Below the pieces are notes generated by a model. That model saw only the letters and a list, made by a program, of their open reading frames with translations, made no database searches and was not told where the DNA came from. Shown here piece by piece: positions 8,952 through 19,968 of a DNA stretch of 64,000 nucleotides; positions within the stretch are counted from its first letter, which is position 1, and each line of letters starts with the position of its first letter. Where the stretch lies: assembly GCA_014526335.1 (NCBI GenBank), contig JACTAT010000155.1, positions 248,001 through 312,000 of the forward strand, read 5' to 3'. The DNA comes from Chrysaora quinquecirrha (lineage: Eukaryota; Cnidaria; Scyphozoa; Semaeostomeae; Pelagiidae). The translations under genes were made by a program, and so were the position numbers.

Positions 8952-11900
8952 TTTTTTTGGTGGAAATTTTTCTATCAAATTTGACTTAATTTGGTAAAAA
9001 AATACCCTACTTAGCACCTAGAAGCTGTTCAGGGGATATCTGGTAGGTAATTGTAATTATTTCTGAAGAAAAGAGAGGGTTTTGAGAACCCCTGATTTTA
9101 GCGAATTTTTGACCATTTGGTAAGGCTATAACTTGCCTTTGCACTTGCCTTTTTCGCGAATTTTTGGTGGAAATATTTTCTATCAAATTTGACCTAATTT
9201 GGTAGAAAAATACCCTATTTAGCACCTAGAAGCTGTTCAGGGGGTATTTGGGAGGTAATAGTAAGTATTTCTCAAGAAAAGAGAGGGTTTTGAGAACCCC
9301 TGATTTTGGCGAATTTTTGACAATTTGGCAAGGCTATAGACTTGCCTTTTGGCGAATTTTGGTGGAAATTTTTCTATCAAATTTGACCTAACTTGGTAGA
9401 AAAATACCCTATTTAGCACCTAGAAGCTGTTCAGGGGGTATTTGGGAGGTAATAGTAATTATTCCTGAAGAAAAGAGAGGGTCTTGAGAACCCCTGATTC
9501 TGGCGAATTTTTGACCATTTGGCAAGGCTATAGACTTGCCTTTTTGGCGAATTTTTGGTGGAAATTTTTTCTATCAAATTTGACCTAATTTGGTAGAAAA
9601 ATACCCTATTTAGCACCTAGAAGCTGTTCAGGGGGTATTTGGGAGGTAATAGTCATTATTTCTGAAGAAAAGAGAGGGTCTTGAGAACCCCTGATTTTGG
9701 CGAATTTTTGACCATTTGGCAAGGCTATAGACTTGCCTTTTTGGCGAATTTTTGGTGGAAATATTTTCTATCAAATTTGACCTAATTTGGTAGAAAAATA
9801 CCCTATTTAACACCTAGAAGCTGTTCAGGGGATATCTGGCAGGTAATAGTAAGTATTTCTGAAGAAAAGAGAGGGTTTTGAGAATCCCTGATTTTGGCGA
9901 ATTTTTGACCATTTGGCAAGGCTATAGACTTGCCTTTTTGGCGAATTTTTGGTGGAAATATTTTGTATCAAATTTGACCTAATTTGGTAGAAAAATACCC
10001 TATTTAGCACCTAGAAGCTGTTCAGGGGATATTGGGGAGGTAATAGTAATTATTTCTGAAGAAAAGAGAGGGTCTTGAGAACCCCTGATTTTGGCGAATT
10101 TTTGACCATTTGGCAAGGCTATGGACTTGTCTTTTTGGCGAATTTTTGGTGGAAATATTTTCTATCAAATTTGACCTAATTTGGTAGAAAAATACCCTAT
10201 TTAGCACCTAGAAGCTGTTCAGGGGGTATTTGATAGGTAATAGTAATTATTTCTGAAGAAAAGAGAAGGTCTTGAGAACCCCTTATTTTGGCGAATTTTT
10301 GACCATTTGGCAAGGCTATAGACTTGCCATTTTGGCGAATTTTTGGAGGAAATATTTTCTATCAAATTTCACCTAATTTGGTAGGAAAATACCCTTTTTA
10401 GCACCTAGAAGCTGTTCAGGGTGTATTTGGGAGGTAATAGTAAGTATTTCTCAAGAAAGAGAGGGTCTTGAGAACCCCTGATTTTGGCGAATTTTTGACC
10501 ATTTGGCAAGGCTATAGACTTGCCTTTTTGGCGAATTTTTGGTGGAAATATTTTCTATGAAATTTCACCTAATTTGGTAGAAAAATACCCTTTTTAGCAC
10601 CTAGAAGCTGTTCAGGGTGTATTTGGGAAGTAATAGTAATTATTTCTGAAGAAAATAGAGGGTCTTGAGAACCCCTGATTTTGGCGAATTTTTGACCATT
10701 TGGCAAGGTTATAGACTTGCCTTTTTGGCGAATTTTTGGAGGAAATATTTTCTATCAAATTTGACCTAATTTGGTAGAAAAATACCCTATTTAGCACCTA
10801 GAAGCTGTTCAGGGGGTATTTGGGAGGTAATAGAAAGTATTTCTCAAGAAAAGAGAGGGTTTTGAGAACCCCTGATTTTGGCGAATTTTTGACCATTTGG
10901 CAAGGCTATAGACTTGCCTTTTTGGCGAATTTTTGGTGGAAATATTTTCGATCAAATTTGACCTAATTTTGTAGAAAAATACCCTATTTAGCACCAAGAA
11001 GCTGTTTAGGGGGTATTCGGGAGGTAATAGTAATTATTTCTGAAGAAAAGAGAGGGTCTTGAGAACCCCTGATTTTGGCGAATTTTTGACCATTTGGCAA
11101 GGCTATAGACTTGCCTTTTTGGCGAATTTTTAGTGGAAATATTTTCTATCAATTTTGACCTAATTTGGTAGAAAAATACCCTATTTAGCACCTAGAAGAT
11201 GTTCAGGGGGTATTTGGGAGGTAATAGTCATTATTTCTGAAGAAAAGAGAGGGTCTTGAGAAATCCTGATTTTGGCGAATTTTTGACCATTTGGCAAGGC
11301 TATAGACTTGCCTTTTTGGTGAATTTTTGGTGGAAATATTTTCGATCAAATTTGACCTAATTTGGTAGAAAAATACCCTATTTAGCACCTAGAATCTGTG
11401 AAGGGGGTATTCGGGTGGTAATAGTAATTATTTCTGAAGAAAAGAGAGGGTCTTGAGAACCCCTGATTTTGGCGAATTTTTGACAATTTGGCAAGGCTAT
11501 AGACTTGCCTTTTTGGCGAATTTTTGGTGGAAATACTTTCTATCAAATTTGACCTAATTTGGTAGAAAAACACCCTATTTAGCACCTAGAAGCTGTTCAG
11601 GGGGTATTTGGGATGTAATAGTAAGTATTTCTGAAGAAAAGAGAGGGTTTTGAGAACCCCTGATTTTGGCGAATTTTTGACCATTTGGCAAGGCTATAGA
11701 CTTGTCTTTTTGGCGAATTTTTTGTTGAAATATTTTGTATCAAATTTGACCTAATTTGGTAGAAAAATACCCTATTTAGCACCTAGAAGCTGTTCAGGGG
11801 GTATTTGGGAGGTAATAGAAAGTATTTCTCAAGAAAAGAGAGGGTTTTGAGAACCCCTGATTTTGGCGAATTTTTGACCATTTGGCAAGGCTATAGACTT

Positions 11901-14119
11901 GCCTTTTTGGCGAATTTTGGTGGAAATATTTTCGATCAAATTTGACCTAATTTTGTAGAAAAATACCCTATTTAGCACCAAGAAGCTGTTTAGGGGGTAT
12001 TCGGGAGGTAATAGTAATTATTTCTGAAGAAAAGAGAGGGTCTTGAGAACCCCTGATTTTGTCGAATTTTTGACCATTTGGCAAGGCTATAGACTTGCCT
12101 TTTTGGCGAATTTTTAGTGGAAATATTTTCTATCAATTTTGACCTAATTTGGTAGAAAAATACCCTATTTAGCACCTAGAAGCTGTTCAGGGGGTATTTG
12201 GGAGGTAATAGTCATTATTTCTGAAGAAAAGAGAGGGTCTTGAGAAATCCTGATTTTGGCGAATTTTTGACCATTTGGCAAGGCTATAGACTTGCCTTTT
12301 TGGCGAATTTTTGGTGGAAATATTTTCTATCAAATTTGACCTAATTTGGTAGAAAAATACCCTATTTAGCACCTAGAAGCTGTTCAGGAGGTATTTGGGA
12401 GGTAATAGAAAGTATTTCTCAAGAAAAGAGAGGGTTTTGAGAACCCCTGATTTTGGCGAATTTTTGACCATTTGGCAAGGCTATAGACTTGCCTTTTTGG
12501 CGAATTTTTGGTGGAAATATTTTCGATCAAATTTGACCTAACTTGGTAGAAAAATACCCTATTTAGCACCTAGAAGCTGTTCAGGGCGTATTTGGGAGGT
12601 AATAGTAATTATTCCTGAAGAAAAGAGAGGGTCTTGAGAACCCCTGATTCTGGCGAATTTTTGACCATTTGGCAAGGCTATATATAGACTTGCCTTTTTG
12701 GCGAATTTTTGGTGGAAATATTTTCTATCAAATTTGACCTAATTTGGTAGAAAAATACCCTATTTAGCACCTAGAAGCTGTTCAGGGGGTATTTGGGAGG
12801 AAATAGAAAGTATTTCTCAAGAAAAGAGAGGGTTTTGAGAACCCCTGATTTTGGCGAATTTTTGACCATTTGGCAAGGCTATAGACTTGTCTTTTTGGCG
12901 AATTTTTTGTTGAAATATTTTCTATCAAATTTCACCTAATTTGGTAGAAAAATACCCTATTTAGCACCTAGAAGCTGTTCAGGGGGTATTTGGGAGGTAA
13001 TAGTAATTATTTCTGAAGAAAAGAGAGGGTCTTGAGAACCCCTGATTTTGGCGAATTTTTGACCATTTGGCAAGGCTATAAACTTGCCTTTTTGGCGAAT
13101 TTTTGGTGGAAATAATTTCTATCAATTTTGACCCAATTTGGTGAAATAATACCCTATTTAGCACCTAGAAGCTGTTCAGGGGGTATTTGGGAGGTAATAG
13201 TAAGTATTTGTCAAGAAAAGAGAGGGTTTTGAGAACCTCTGATTTTGGCGAATTTTTGACCATTTGGCAAGGCTATAGACTCTCCTTTTTGGCGAATTTT
13301 TGGTGGAAATATTTTCTATCAAATTTGACCTAATTTGGTAGAAAAATACCCTATTTAGCACCTAGAAGCTGTTCAGGGCGTATTTGGGAGGTAATAGTAA
13401 TTATTCCTGAAGAAAAGAGAGGGTCTTGAGAACCCCTGATTCTGGCGAATTTTTGACCATTTGGCAAGGCTATATATAGACTTGCCTTTTTGGCGAATTT
13501 TTGGTGGAAATATTTTCTATCAAATTTGACCTAATTTGGTAGAAAAATACCCTATTTAGCACCTAGAAGCTGTTCAGGGGGTATTTGGGAGGAAATAGAA
13601 AGTATTTGTCAAGAAAAGAGAGGGTTTTGAGAACCCCTGATTTTGGCGAATTTTTGACCATTTGGCAAGGCTATAGACTTGTCTTTTTGGCGAATTTTTT
13701 GTTGAAATATTTTCTATCAAATTTCACCTAATTTGGTAGAAAAATACCCTATTTAGCACCTAGAAGCTGTTCAGGGGGTATTTGGGAGGTAATAGTAATT
13801 ATTTCTGAAGAAAAGAGAGGGTCTTGAGAACCCCTGATTTTGGCGAATTTTTGACCATTTGGCAAGGCTATAAACTTGCCTTTTGGCGAATTTTGGTGGA
13901 AATAATTTCTATCAATTTTGACCCAATTTGGTGAAATAATACCCTATTTAGCACCTAGAAGCTGTTCAGGGGTATTTGGGAGGTAATAGTAAGTATTTGT
14001 CAAGAAAAGAGAGGGTTTTGAGAACCTCTGATTTTGGCGAATTTTGACCATTTGGCAAGGCTATAGACTCTCCTTTTGGCGAATTTTTGGTGGAAATATT
14101 TTCTATCAAATTTGACCTC
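8952..14119. repeat. 197-bp satellite, block 2 (about 26 units)
   Basis: Continuation of the array interrupted at 2221. Higher-order structure is visible. Units at 11006 and 11203 recur at 11990 and 12187, a distance of 984 bp (five units). A TATATATAGACTTG variant recurs at about 12680 and 13469, a distance of 789 bp (four units). Each unit also holds two copies of TTTTGGCGAATTTTTG, suggesting an older internal duplication. Units near 9340-9400 and 13870-14090 have shortened homopolymers. Confidence 0.95.
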
Positions 14120-14562
14120 TGTTAAAGAACAATTTTTAGAACATTAAGTTATTTGAATCTAAGCTTTCGTATCCTTTGTTTTTGTTTATCATTGATAGTT
14201 CGTGACCAGCCATTACGCAATTCATAAAGGTATTTCCTTTACATTGATGTCGCCATCCGGTTGTGTATTTGTATTTGTTGAATGTGTCATTAACGCTCTG
14301 GGTGTGACGTTCTATTGTCTTGCTGATGATATAATTGAGGTTCTTGCTAATTTGTAAGTTAGTTAGTCGTAATGGTTAGTCGCTAGCAGAAGTTGTCAGG
14401 AATCGTAAATTGCCGCTGAATTGAGAATCGTTTAGATGTTGTTAATTGAATAGGAGTTCTTATTGATGAAATTGCCGTGAAACTCGTGTTTTCTTGTCGT
14501 CTAAATCTGTTCTCAAGTCGAACTCACGCACTCTAATAACACGAAAGTTGTGTGTTATTACA
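14120..14562 (+). repeat. 5' LTR
   Basis: Starts TGTTAAAGAAC and ends GTGTTATTACA. It is followed at 14563 by the primer-binding-site candidate. By eye it is the same length and sequence as the 3' LTR. Confidence 0.9.
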
Positions 14563-14582
14563 TTGGTGACCAACGACGTGAC
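14563..14582 (+). promoter_or_regulatory. Probable tRNA primer-binding site
   Basis: TTGGTGACCAACGACGTGAC directly follows the 5' LTR. TGG as the complement of a tRNA CCA end, one base after the LTR, is the expected position. The tRNA species was not determined. Confidence 0.6.
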
Positions 14583-14672
14583 CATCAGCAAAGACAGCCG
14601 TTTAAAGATAGTAGAAATTGTCGACAGGACCAAGTAGAAAGACTCAGAGCAGAACAGGGGAAATTTGACGCC

Positions 14673-15188
14673 ATGCCATTTTATCAGAAGGGAGTTCATT
14701 TGTATCTTCGAGCCTCAGATGGTCGTCCAATATGCAATTATTGTAAAAAGGTAGGACACGTTGTAAAGTATTGTCGCCTTCGTCCATTTATACATCCGCC
14801 TAAACACATGAGAAATGCAGTGTATCAGTGCAACCCATGGACAAATCAAACAGTAGGCCTAGTCAATACAAACGGAAGCCATGCAGGGCAAGAATGCAAT
14901 TTTCAACTTTTTGGTAATCTTATTGATCAGTTAAAATCAATATTACTTCAACTGGAGAAGCTGATATCAAACAGAAATATTCCAACTTTTCAAGGACTTG
15001 AATCTGGTTGCAAGGAAGGAACAAAGGTCAAAGAAAGGATGCCAGTCACATTGGAGGCAACTGTTCGTCCACATCAATACGGTGAACACAAGAGCATGAT
15101 TAACAACACGAGCAGGGACGAGAGATTGCTAACAAGAATGTACCAACCCCCGCCACACACGATTGGGGTCGCTGAAGGACTAACGTGA
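14673..15188 (+). CDS. Gag-like protein with CCHC zinc knuckle
   Basis: This is the only frame of the LTR element. It is open from within the 5' LTR end, and the first ATG is at 14673, giving 171 residues. CNYCKKVGHVVKYC (about 14733-14774) fits the C-x2-C-x4-H-x4-C retroviral nucleocapsid knuckle, which binds element RNA. No capsid fold, protease or polymerase motifs follow. The C-terminal part has a leucine-rich LIDQLKSILLQLEKLI stretch that could form a coiled coil. Such truncated gag frames occur in non-autonomous LTR elements mobilised by a full-length relative. Confidence 0.7.
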   Translation: MPFYQKGVHLYLRASDGRPICNYCKKVGHVVKYCRLRPFIHPPKHMRNAVYQCNPWTNQTVGLVNTNGSHAGQECNFQLFGNLIDQLKSILLQLEKLISNRNIPTFQGLESGCKEGTKVKERMPVTLEATVRPHQYGEHKSMINNTSRDERLLTRMYQPPPHTIGVAEGLT

Positions 15189-15210
15189 AACAAGCGAGGA
15201 CGCTTGTTCT

Positions 15211-15225
15211 CGTAGGGGGGAGCTA
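15211..15225 (+). promoter_or_regulatory. Polypurine tract
   Basis: GTAGGGGGGAGCTA lies directly before the 3' LTR, where second-strand synthesis would be primed. Confidence 0.65.
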
Positions 15226-15668
15226 TGTTAAAGAACAATTTTTAGAACATTAAGTTATTTGAATCTAAGCTTTCGTATCCTTTGTTTTTGTTTATCATTG
15301 ATAGTTCGTGACCAGCCATTACGCAATTCATAAAGGTATTTCCTTTACATTGATGTCGCCATCCGGTTGTGTATTTGTATTTGTTGAATGTGTCATTAAC
15401 GCTCTGGGTGTGACGTTCTATTGTCTTGCTGATGATATAATTGAGGTTCTTGCTAATTTGTAAGTTAGTTAGTCGTAATGGTTAGTCGCTAGCAGAAGTT
15501 GTCAGGAATCGTAAATTGCCGCTGAATTGAGAATCGTTTAGATGTTGTTAATTGAATAGGAGTTCTTATTGATGAAATTGCCGTGAAACTCGTGTTTTCT
15601 TGTCGTCTAAATCTGTTCTCAAGTCGAACTCACGCACTCTAATAACACGAAAGTTGTGTGTTATTACA
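15226..15668 (+). repeat. 3' LTR
   Basis: 443 bp, TGTTAAAG...TTATTACA, apparently identical to the 5' LTR. Confidence 0.9.
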
Positions 15669-16690
15669 GATCCTTTTGGCGAATTTTTGGTGGAAATATT
15701 TTCTATCAAATTTGACCTAATTTGGTAGAAAAATACCCTATTTAGCACCTAAAAGCTGTTCAGAGTGCATCTGGTAGGTAATAGTAGATATTTCTGAAGA
15801 AAAGAGAGGGTCTTGAGAACCCCTGATTTTGGCGAATTTTTGACCATTTGGTAAGGCTATAGACTTTCCTTTTTGGCGAATTTTTGGTGGAAATATTTTC
15901 TATCAAATTTGACCTAATTTGGTAGAAAAATACCCTATTTAGCACCTAGAAGCTGTTCAGGGGGTATTTGGGAGGTAATAGTAAGTATTTCTCAAGAAAA
16001 GAGAGGGTTTTGAGAACCCCTGATTTTGCCGAATTTTTGACATTTGGAAAGGCTGTAGACTTGCCTTTTTGGCGAATTTTTGGTGGAAATTTTTTCTCCT
16101 AAATTTTCCCCAATTTGGTAGAAAAATACCCTATTTAGCCCCTAGAAGCCGTTCAAAATGTATATGGTAGGATAGAGTTAGTATTTTTGAGAAAAAGGGG
16201 TATTGAAAATCCCTGACTGTGGCAGACTTTCGGCCCTTTGGCGAGGCTATAGACTTGCCTTTTTGACGAACTTCTGGGGAAATAGTTTCTCTTAAATTTG
16301 ACCTAAGTTGGTAGAAAATACCTTATTTAGTCCCTAGAAGCTGTTCAAATGTGTATGGTAAGATAGAGTTAGTATTTTTGAGAAAGAGGGGTATTGAAAA
16401 TCCCTGATTTTCGGCCATTTGGCAAGGCTATAGACTTGCCTTTTTGGCGAATTTTTGGGGGAAATATTTCCTCTCAAATTTGGCCTAATTTGGTATGAAA
16501 ATACCTTATTTAGCCCCTAGAAGCTGTTTAAAATGAATATGGTAGTGTAGAGTTAGTATTTTTGAAAAAAAGAGGTATTAAAAATCGCTGATTTTGGCTG
16601 AATTTTGTCTATTTGGCAAGACTGTAGACTTTGGGGGGAAATATATTGTCTCTCACGTTTGACCTTATTTGGTATAAAATTACCATGTTC
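15669..16690. repeat. 197-bp satellite, block 3, decaying outward
   Basis: The first units are canonical. From about 16030 the units diverge (TCTCTCAAATTT, GTATGGTAG, GGGGAAATATTT variants) and shorten. This is the pattern expected at an array edge, where homogenisation by unequal exchange fails. Confidence 0.9.
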
Positions 16691-17035
16691 AGCCCATAGA
16701 ACCATGTTCCGTTCATAGAAAGTTTGGCATCATTATAAACTTTGAAATCATTCTAAACTTTCGTCTCACTACAAATTTTTCGCATCATCCTAAACTTTGG
16801 CATTATTCTTAACTTTGGCATCAATATAAACTTTCGCATCATTCTAAACTTTGCATCATCATAAACTTTGGCATTTTTTTAAACTTTCGCATCATTATAA
16901 ACTTTCGTATGATTTTAAACTTTCGCATCATTCTAAACTTTGGCAACATTCTAAACTTTTGTATAACTTTCGCATCATTCTAAACTTTGGCATCATTTTT
17001 AACTCTCGTCTGATTCTAAACTCAATATATTTAAT
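16691..17035. repeat. Short minisatellite, CATTCTAAACTTT units
   Basis: About 17 imperfect copies of an 18-20 bp word (CATCATTCTAAACTTTCG/GG). The plus-strand open frame inside it is an artefact of repetition. Confidence 0.85.
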
Positions 17036-17400
17036 ATTTGCATAACGATAAAATTAGGATGTTTAGTAAAAATGAAATAATTGTAGATACGGAGCAAATG
17101 ATATAAAGTTAGAATGTTTAATAGAAATACAAAATGAATTTACGTATGTGTGTATGTATGTGTGTATCAATACTTTGGCACGATGCCCTATTAGCTACTA
17201 CTTAATATAGTTAAATATATAATAATAATTTACATAAATAATCATATCAAATATCAAAATCTTAAATATTAAATATCACATAATGAAAAAATGAATAATG
17301 AATAATTATCAGGATGTAAAATACTTCTAGATACGGATCAAAACAGAAAAAAATCAAAGGTTGTTGCATGCCACATCGATTGGGACATGCCTTCGTCAAT
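17036..17400. other. AT-rich intergenic sequence
   Basis: Very AT-rich, with a TGTATGTATGTGTGTATC run near 17147. It probably contains the 3' flank of the minus-strand gene that follows. No clear AATAAA was found close to that stop codon. Confidence 0.5.
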
Positions 17401-18513
17401 TCAATCAGTTTTGCTGAATATTAATCTAATGCTTGGGGCTCTCCATTCCAAGGCATCAGGATCTCCTAAATCAGGATTATAAACTCTCCTTTTGTTTTCC
17501 CTAAGTGGGACGCAGTGCTGATGATGTACTATAAGCGTCAAACATGGATTCAATACTGTGTAACCTAGTTTGTTGCGAAATATCCAAATAAGAACATGCT
17601 CCATTCCCCTTGTGTTGGCCGTGACAGTATCCATTAGCTTCAAATTTTCTTTTTTTATATCTGCTTTTACATGGAACACAAAAGTGTCATAACTGCCACC
17701 ACCGTTGCTACAGCTGTAGCCAGCGGACACAAAACAGCCAGATTCGAAAGATGGGTTTCGAGTTAATGCATAAAAAATCTTGTTTCTTCTTAAAATATTT
17801 GAATTAAGTTGATCCCAACCAGCTCCAATCATATTGTCTTGATTGCTTATTGCAACGATTTTATTCTTCAGGCATTTTGTTGCGTAGAGAAACAGTTTGT
17901 TCATGGTGACACTTTCATTCACAAACTGCAAAACCATTTTGTTGCTGTTTGCTAAATCAAGCCTTCTCAGGTATACAACTGATTCCCATTCTTGAACAAG
18001 GATATGGATCCTGTCAATCATTTGATGTTCTAGATTCTTCTTCAATGCACCTACTACCTCAAACATTCTTGCCTCTAAAGCATTGTCAACTATTGGTTGC
18101 CCTTCAGCGAAATCATTATCATCCAGCTTCCACCCCATGTTCTTGCGATAATTTTCATGTCTAAAATCAACAAAGTTTGTAAGCCAAATTAATTTCTCCT
18201 CCCCACTGTCCTCTGATGGTGATACGATTTGAGGAACACAATTACCATTACTGAGGACTGCTTCATTGTATCCAGTTTTGAGTTGTTTATGCTCTGAATA
18301 TTCAAAGGTTTCGCATATTGTTTTCGACTTGTTCTGCGGATCTTTGCGACAACCGAGATTAATCAATTTTGGTTCTGGTTCGATGCTGTTATCTTCTCTC
18401 TGAATGAATGACGGAGCAAAATAAACAGGATTCTTTCTCCCATAATCCATAATCAATATCATAATCATGATCATTGAAAGTGATAAGAAAAACAGAGATT
18501 TTATAATCTTCAT
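17401..18513 (-). CDS. Probable type II membrane protein, putative glycosyltransferase-like
   Basis: An intronless frame of 370 residues with ATG at 18513. A single hydrophobic segment at about residues 4-23 follows a short Lys-bearing N-terminus, the layout of a Golgi or ER type II protein with a lumenal C-terminal domain. Landmarks: HILVQEWESV (about 170), KIVAISNQDNMIGAGWDQL (about 225), FYALTRNPSFESGC, GGGSYDTFVFHVKADI, TRGMEHVLIWIFRNKLGY and NPCLTLIVHHQHCVPLREN. The order N-x-D, then ALTR, then D-x-F-V-F, then NPC...HxH...R recalls uncharacterised invertebrate and algal lumenal proteins thought to be glycosyltransferases. That is an inference from pattern only. Nine or more cysteines suit a secretory protein. 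A TATTCAG just before the ATG could be a splice acceptor for a non-coding first exon. Confidence 0.75.
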   Translation of the reverse strand: MKIIKSLFFLSLSMIMIMILIMDYGRKNPVYFAPSFIQREDNSIEPEPKLINLGCRKDPQNKSKTICETFEYSEHKQLKTGYNEAVLSNGNCVPQIVSPSEDSGEEKLIWLTNFVDFRHENYRKNMGWKLDDNDFAEGQPIVDNALEARMFEVVGALKKNLEHQMIDRIHILVQEWESVVYLRRLDLANSNKMVLQFVNESVTMNKLFLYATKCLKNKIVAISNQDNMIGAGWDQLNSNILRRNKIFYALTRNPSFESGCFVSAGYSCSNGGGSYDTFVFHVKADIKKENLKLMDTVTANTRGMEHVLIWIFRNKLGYTVLNPCLTLIVHHQHCVPLRENKRRVYNPDLGDPDALEWRAPSIRLIFSKTD

Positions 18514-18635
18514 TTTTTGTTCTGAATATTGCGCTTGGTCACTTTAGTATCTTCGGTACAAATTGTGTTATTGTAGGGTGGTTAATAACCAAACAACCAA
18601 ACAGTTCCTGCAAAGGTAAAAATTTGTGAGGAAGT

Positions 18636-19080
18636 CGGGAAATAAAGAATCAAGAAGTAACCAGAGGTAGGGGATGCTCATAGGCAAGTAAGTGGGAGTC
18701 GGATACAGTTGCGTAACATAGACGCTCAGGTCCCGTATATATTTAGTAAGATAGAGCCTTATGGATGCAGGGACGGAGAAGCGATGTGAGCTCTACGGGG
18801 AAGGGGACACGGAGTAGTAGGAAATGCGGGAAAATAAAGAATCAAGAAGTAACCAGAGGTAGCGGATGCTCAATAGGCAAGTAAGTGAGAGTCGGACACA
18901 GTTGCGTAACATAGACGCTCAGGTCCCTTATAAATTTAGTAAGATGGAGCCTTATGGATGCAGGGACAGAGAAGCGATGTGAACTCCACGGGAAAGGGGA
19001 TACGGAGTAATAAGAAATGTGAGAAAATCGTGAAATAAAGAATCAAGAAGTAGCCAGACATAAAGATGATACGTTACGTG
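18636..19080 (+). repeat. About 195-bp tandem duplication (2.2 copies)
   Basis: AATAAAGAATCAAGAAGTA recurs at 18641, 18833 and 19034. Between them, GATGCTCA, GTTGCGTAACATAGACGCTC and GCCTTATGGATGCAGGGAC are shared with about 10 percent divergence. No gene is seen in it. Confidence 0.85.
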
Positions 19081-19611
19081 TCCACTTGTTAGTGACTGTT
19101 TATGGCTTTAGGAGCCCTTTTGGCATAGCATAGCCAGAAAGCGCATAATAGCAATAATTTATCCGGGACCCTTTTTGGTCGGGGACCTGGGAGCCTAAAC
19201 TCCATCATTGAAGGGAAGTAGACATAATTTTTCTACTACTCCGAGTGCACTGAACAGTTAACGCTATGTTCAGTGTCCAGTTGCCAATTTTTTCCTTTAG
19301 TTATTTTTGCGCGAAATTCAAGATTTTTAATTAAAAGATTGAGAGAGTTGCCGCCAGTTAATAACACGAGCACGCGAATATTGGACAATTGTTCAGTGTT
19401 AGTTCAGTTGAGTGGTTAAACGAGCTGCCAAAATTCCGAGAGAAGCTTGTTCATCAAGAATATTTTATTCAATCAATCAAGCATTCACTGAAGAACGTTC
19501 AGTGGCTGAAAAGGTGGTCAAGTGAGCTGGATTTTTCACTGAACTTCAATTTTGGACGATGGACGATGCTCAGTGAAATGTCGATTTGCAAGGAATTTTT
19601 TATAATACTGA
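19081..19611. other. Unassigned spacer
   Basis: The word GTTCAGTG and its variants recur six or seven times between about 19250 and 19570, but no open frame with family features is present. Confidence 0.35.
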
Positions 19612-19968
19612 GTGGGGGGGCAATTGTGTATCAGGTCGATTTGCCAACCTCCGTTTCACCCAACTTCCTATTTGCCCAAGCTGGTCTTTTCGCCCAACAT
19701 TCTGGTCGTTTCGCCCAACTTATCTACTTGCTATTTATCATTTTTTTGTCACTAAAACAGTCACCATTATCATACATGACGGTTTGGGGGCAGAGCCCCG
19801 AATGTTATCAATCATATAATTTGCAAACTACACGAAAGAAGTTGTCTGTGTCATTTCAGGTTGGGCGAAAGCGAAACGACCACGATGAGTTCGGCGAAAC
19901 GTCTTAGCGGGCTGGGCGAAAAGGAAGTTGGGCGAAACGTCTTGAAAGCGGCAATTGCCCCCTAGGCC
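19612..19968. mobile_element. MITE with GGGGGCAATTG ends and CGCCCAAC iterons
   Basis: Terminal inverted repeats GGGGGCAATTG at 19616 and CAATTGCCCCC near 19954. Internal motif copies TTTCGCCCAAC lie on the left and GTTGGGCGAAA on the right, giving a nested palindromic structure. There is no coding capacity. Confidence 0.75.

Larger units (their letters stand above)
14120..15668 (+). mobile_element. Non-autonomous LTR retrotransposon, gag-only
   Basis: Two 443-bp LTRs, which look identical by eye, begin TGTTAAAG and end TTATTACA (TG...CA). They enclose only 663 bp. The internal part has a probable primer-binding site, a zinc-knuckle gag frame and a polypurine tract, and no protease, reverse transcriptase or integrase. 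It lies inside 197-bp satellite. Flanking 5-bp words differ (ACCTC versus GATCC), so there is no simple target duplication. Instead both flanks share about 47 bp of the same satellite segment. Identical LTRs imply a recent event. Confidence 0.88.

Noticed and set aside
830..16690. Repeated minus-strand frames of about 61 codons starting MLNRVFFYQ in the 197-bp units
   Set aside because: They recur because the DNA repeats. The 197-bp period is not a multiple of three, there is no family similarity, and changes do not avoid amino-acid positions.
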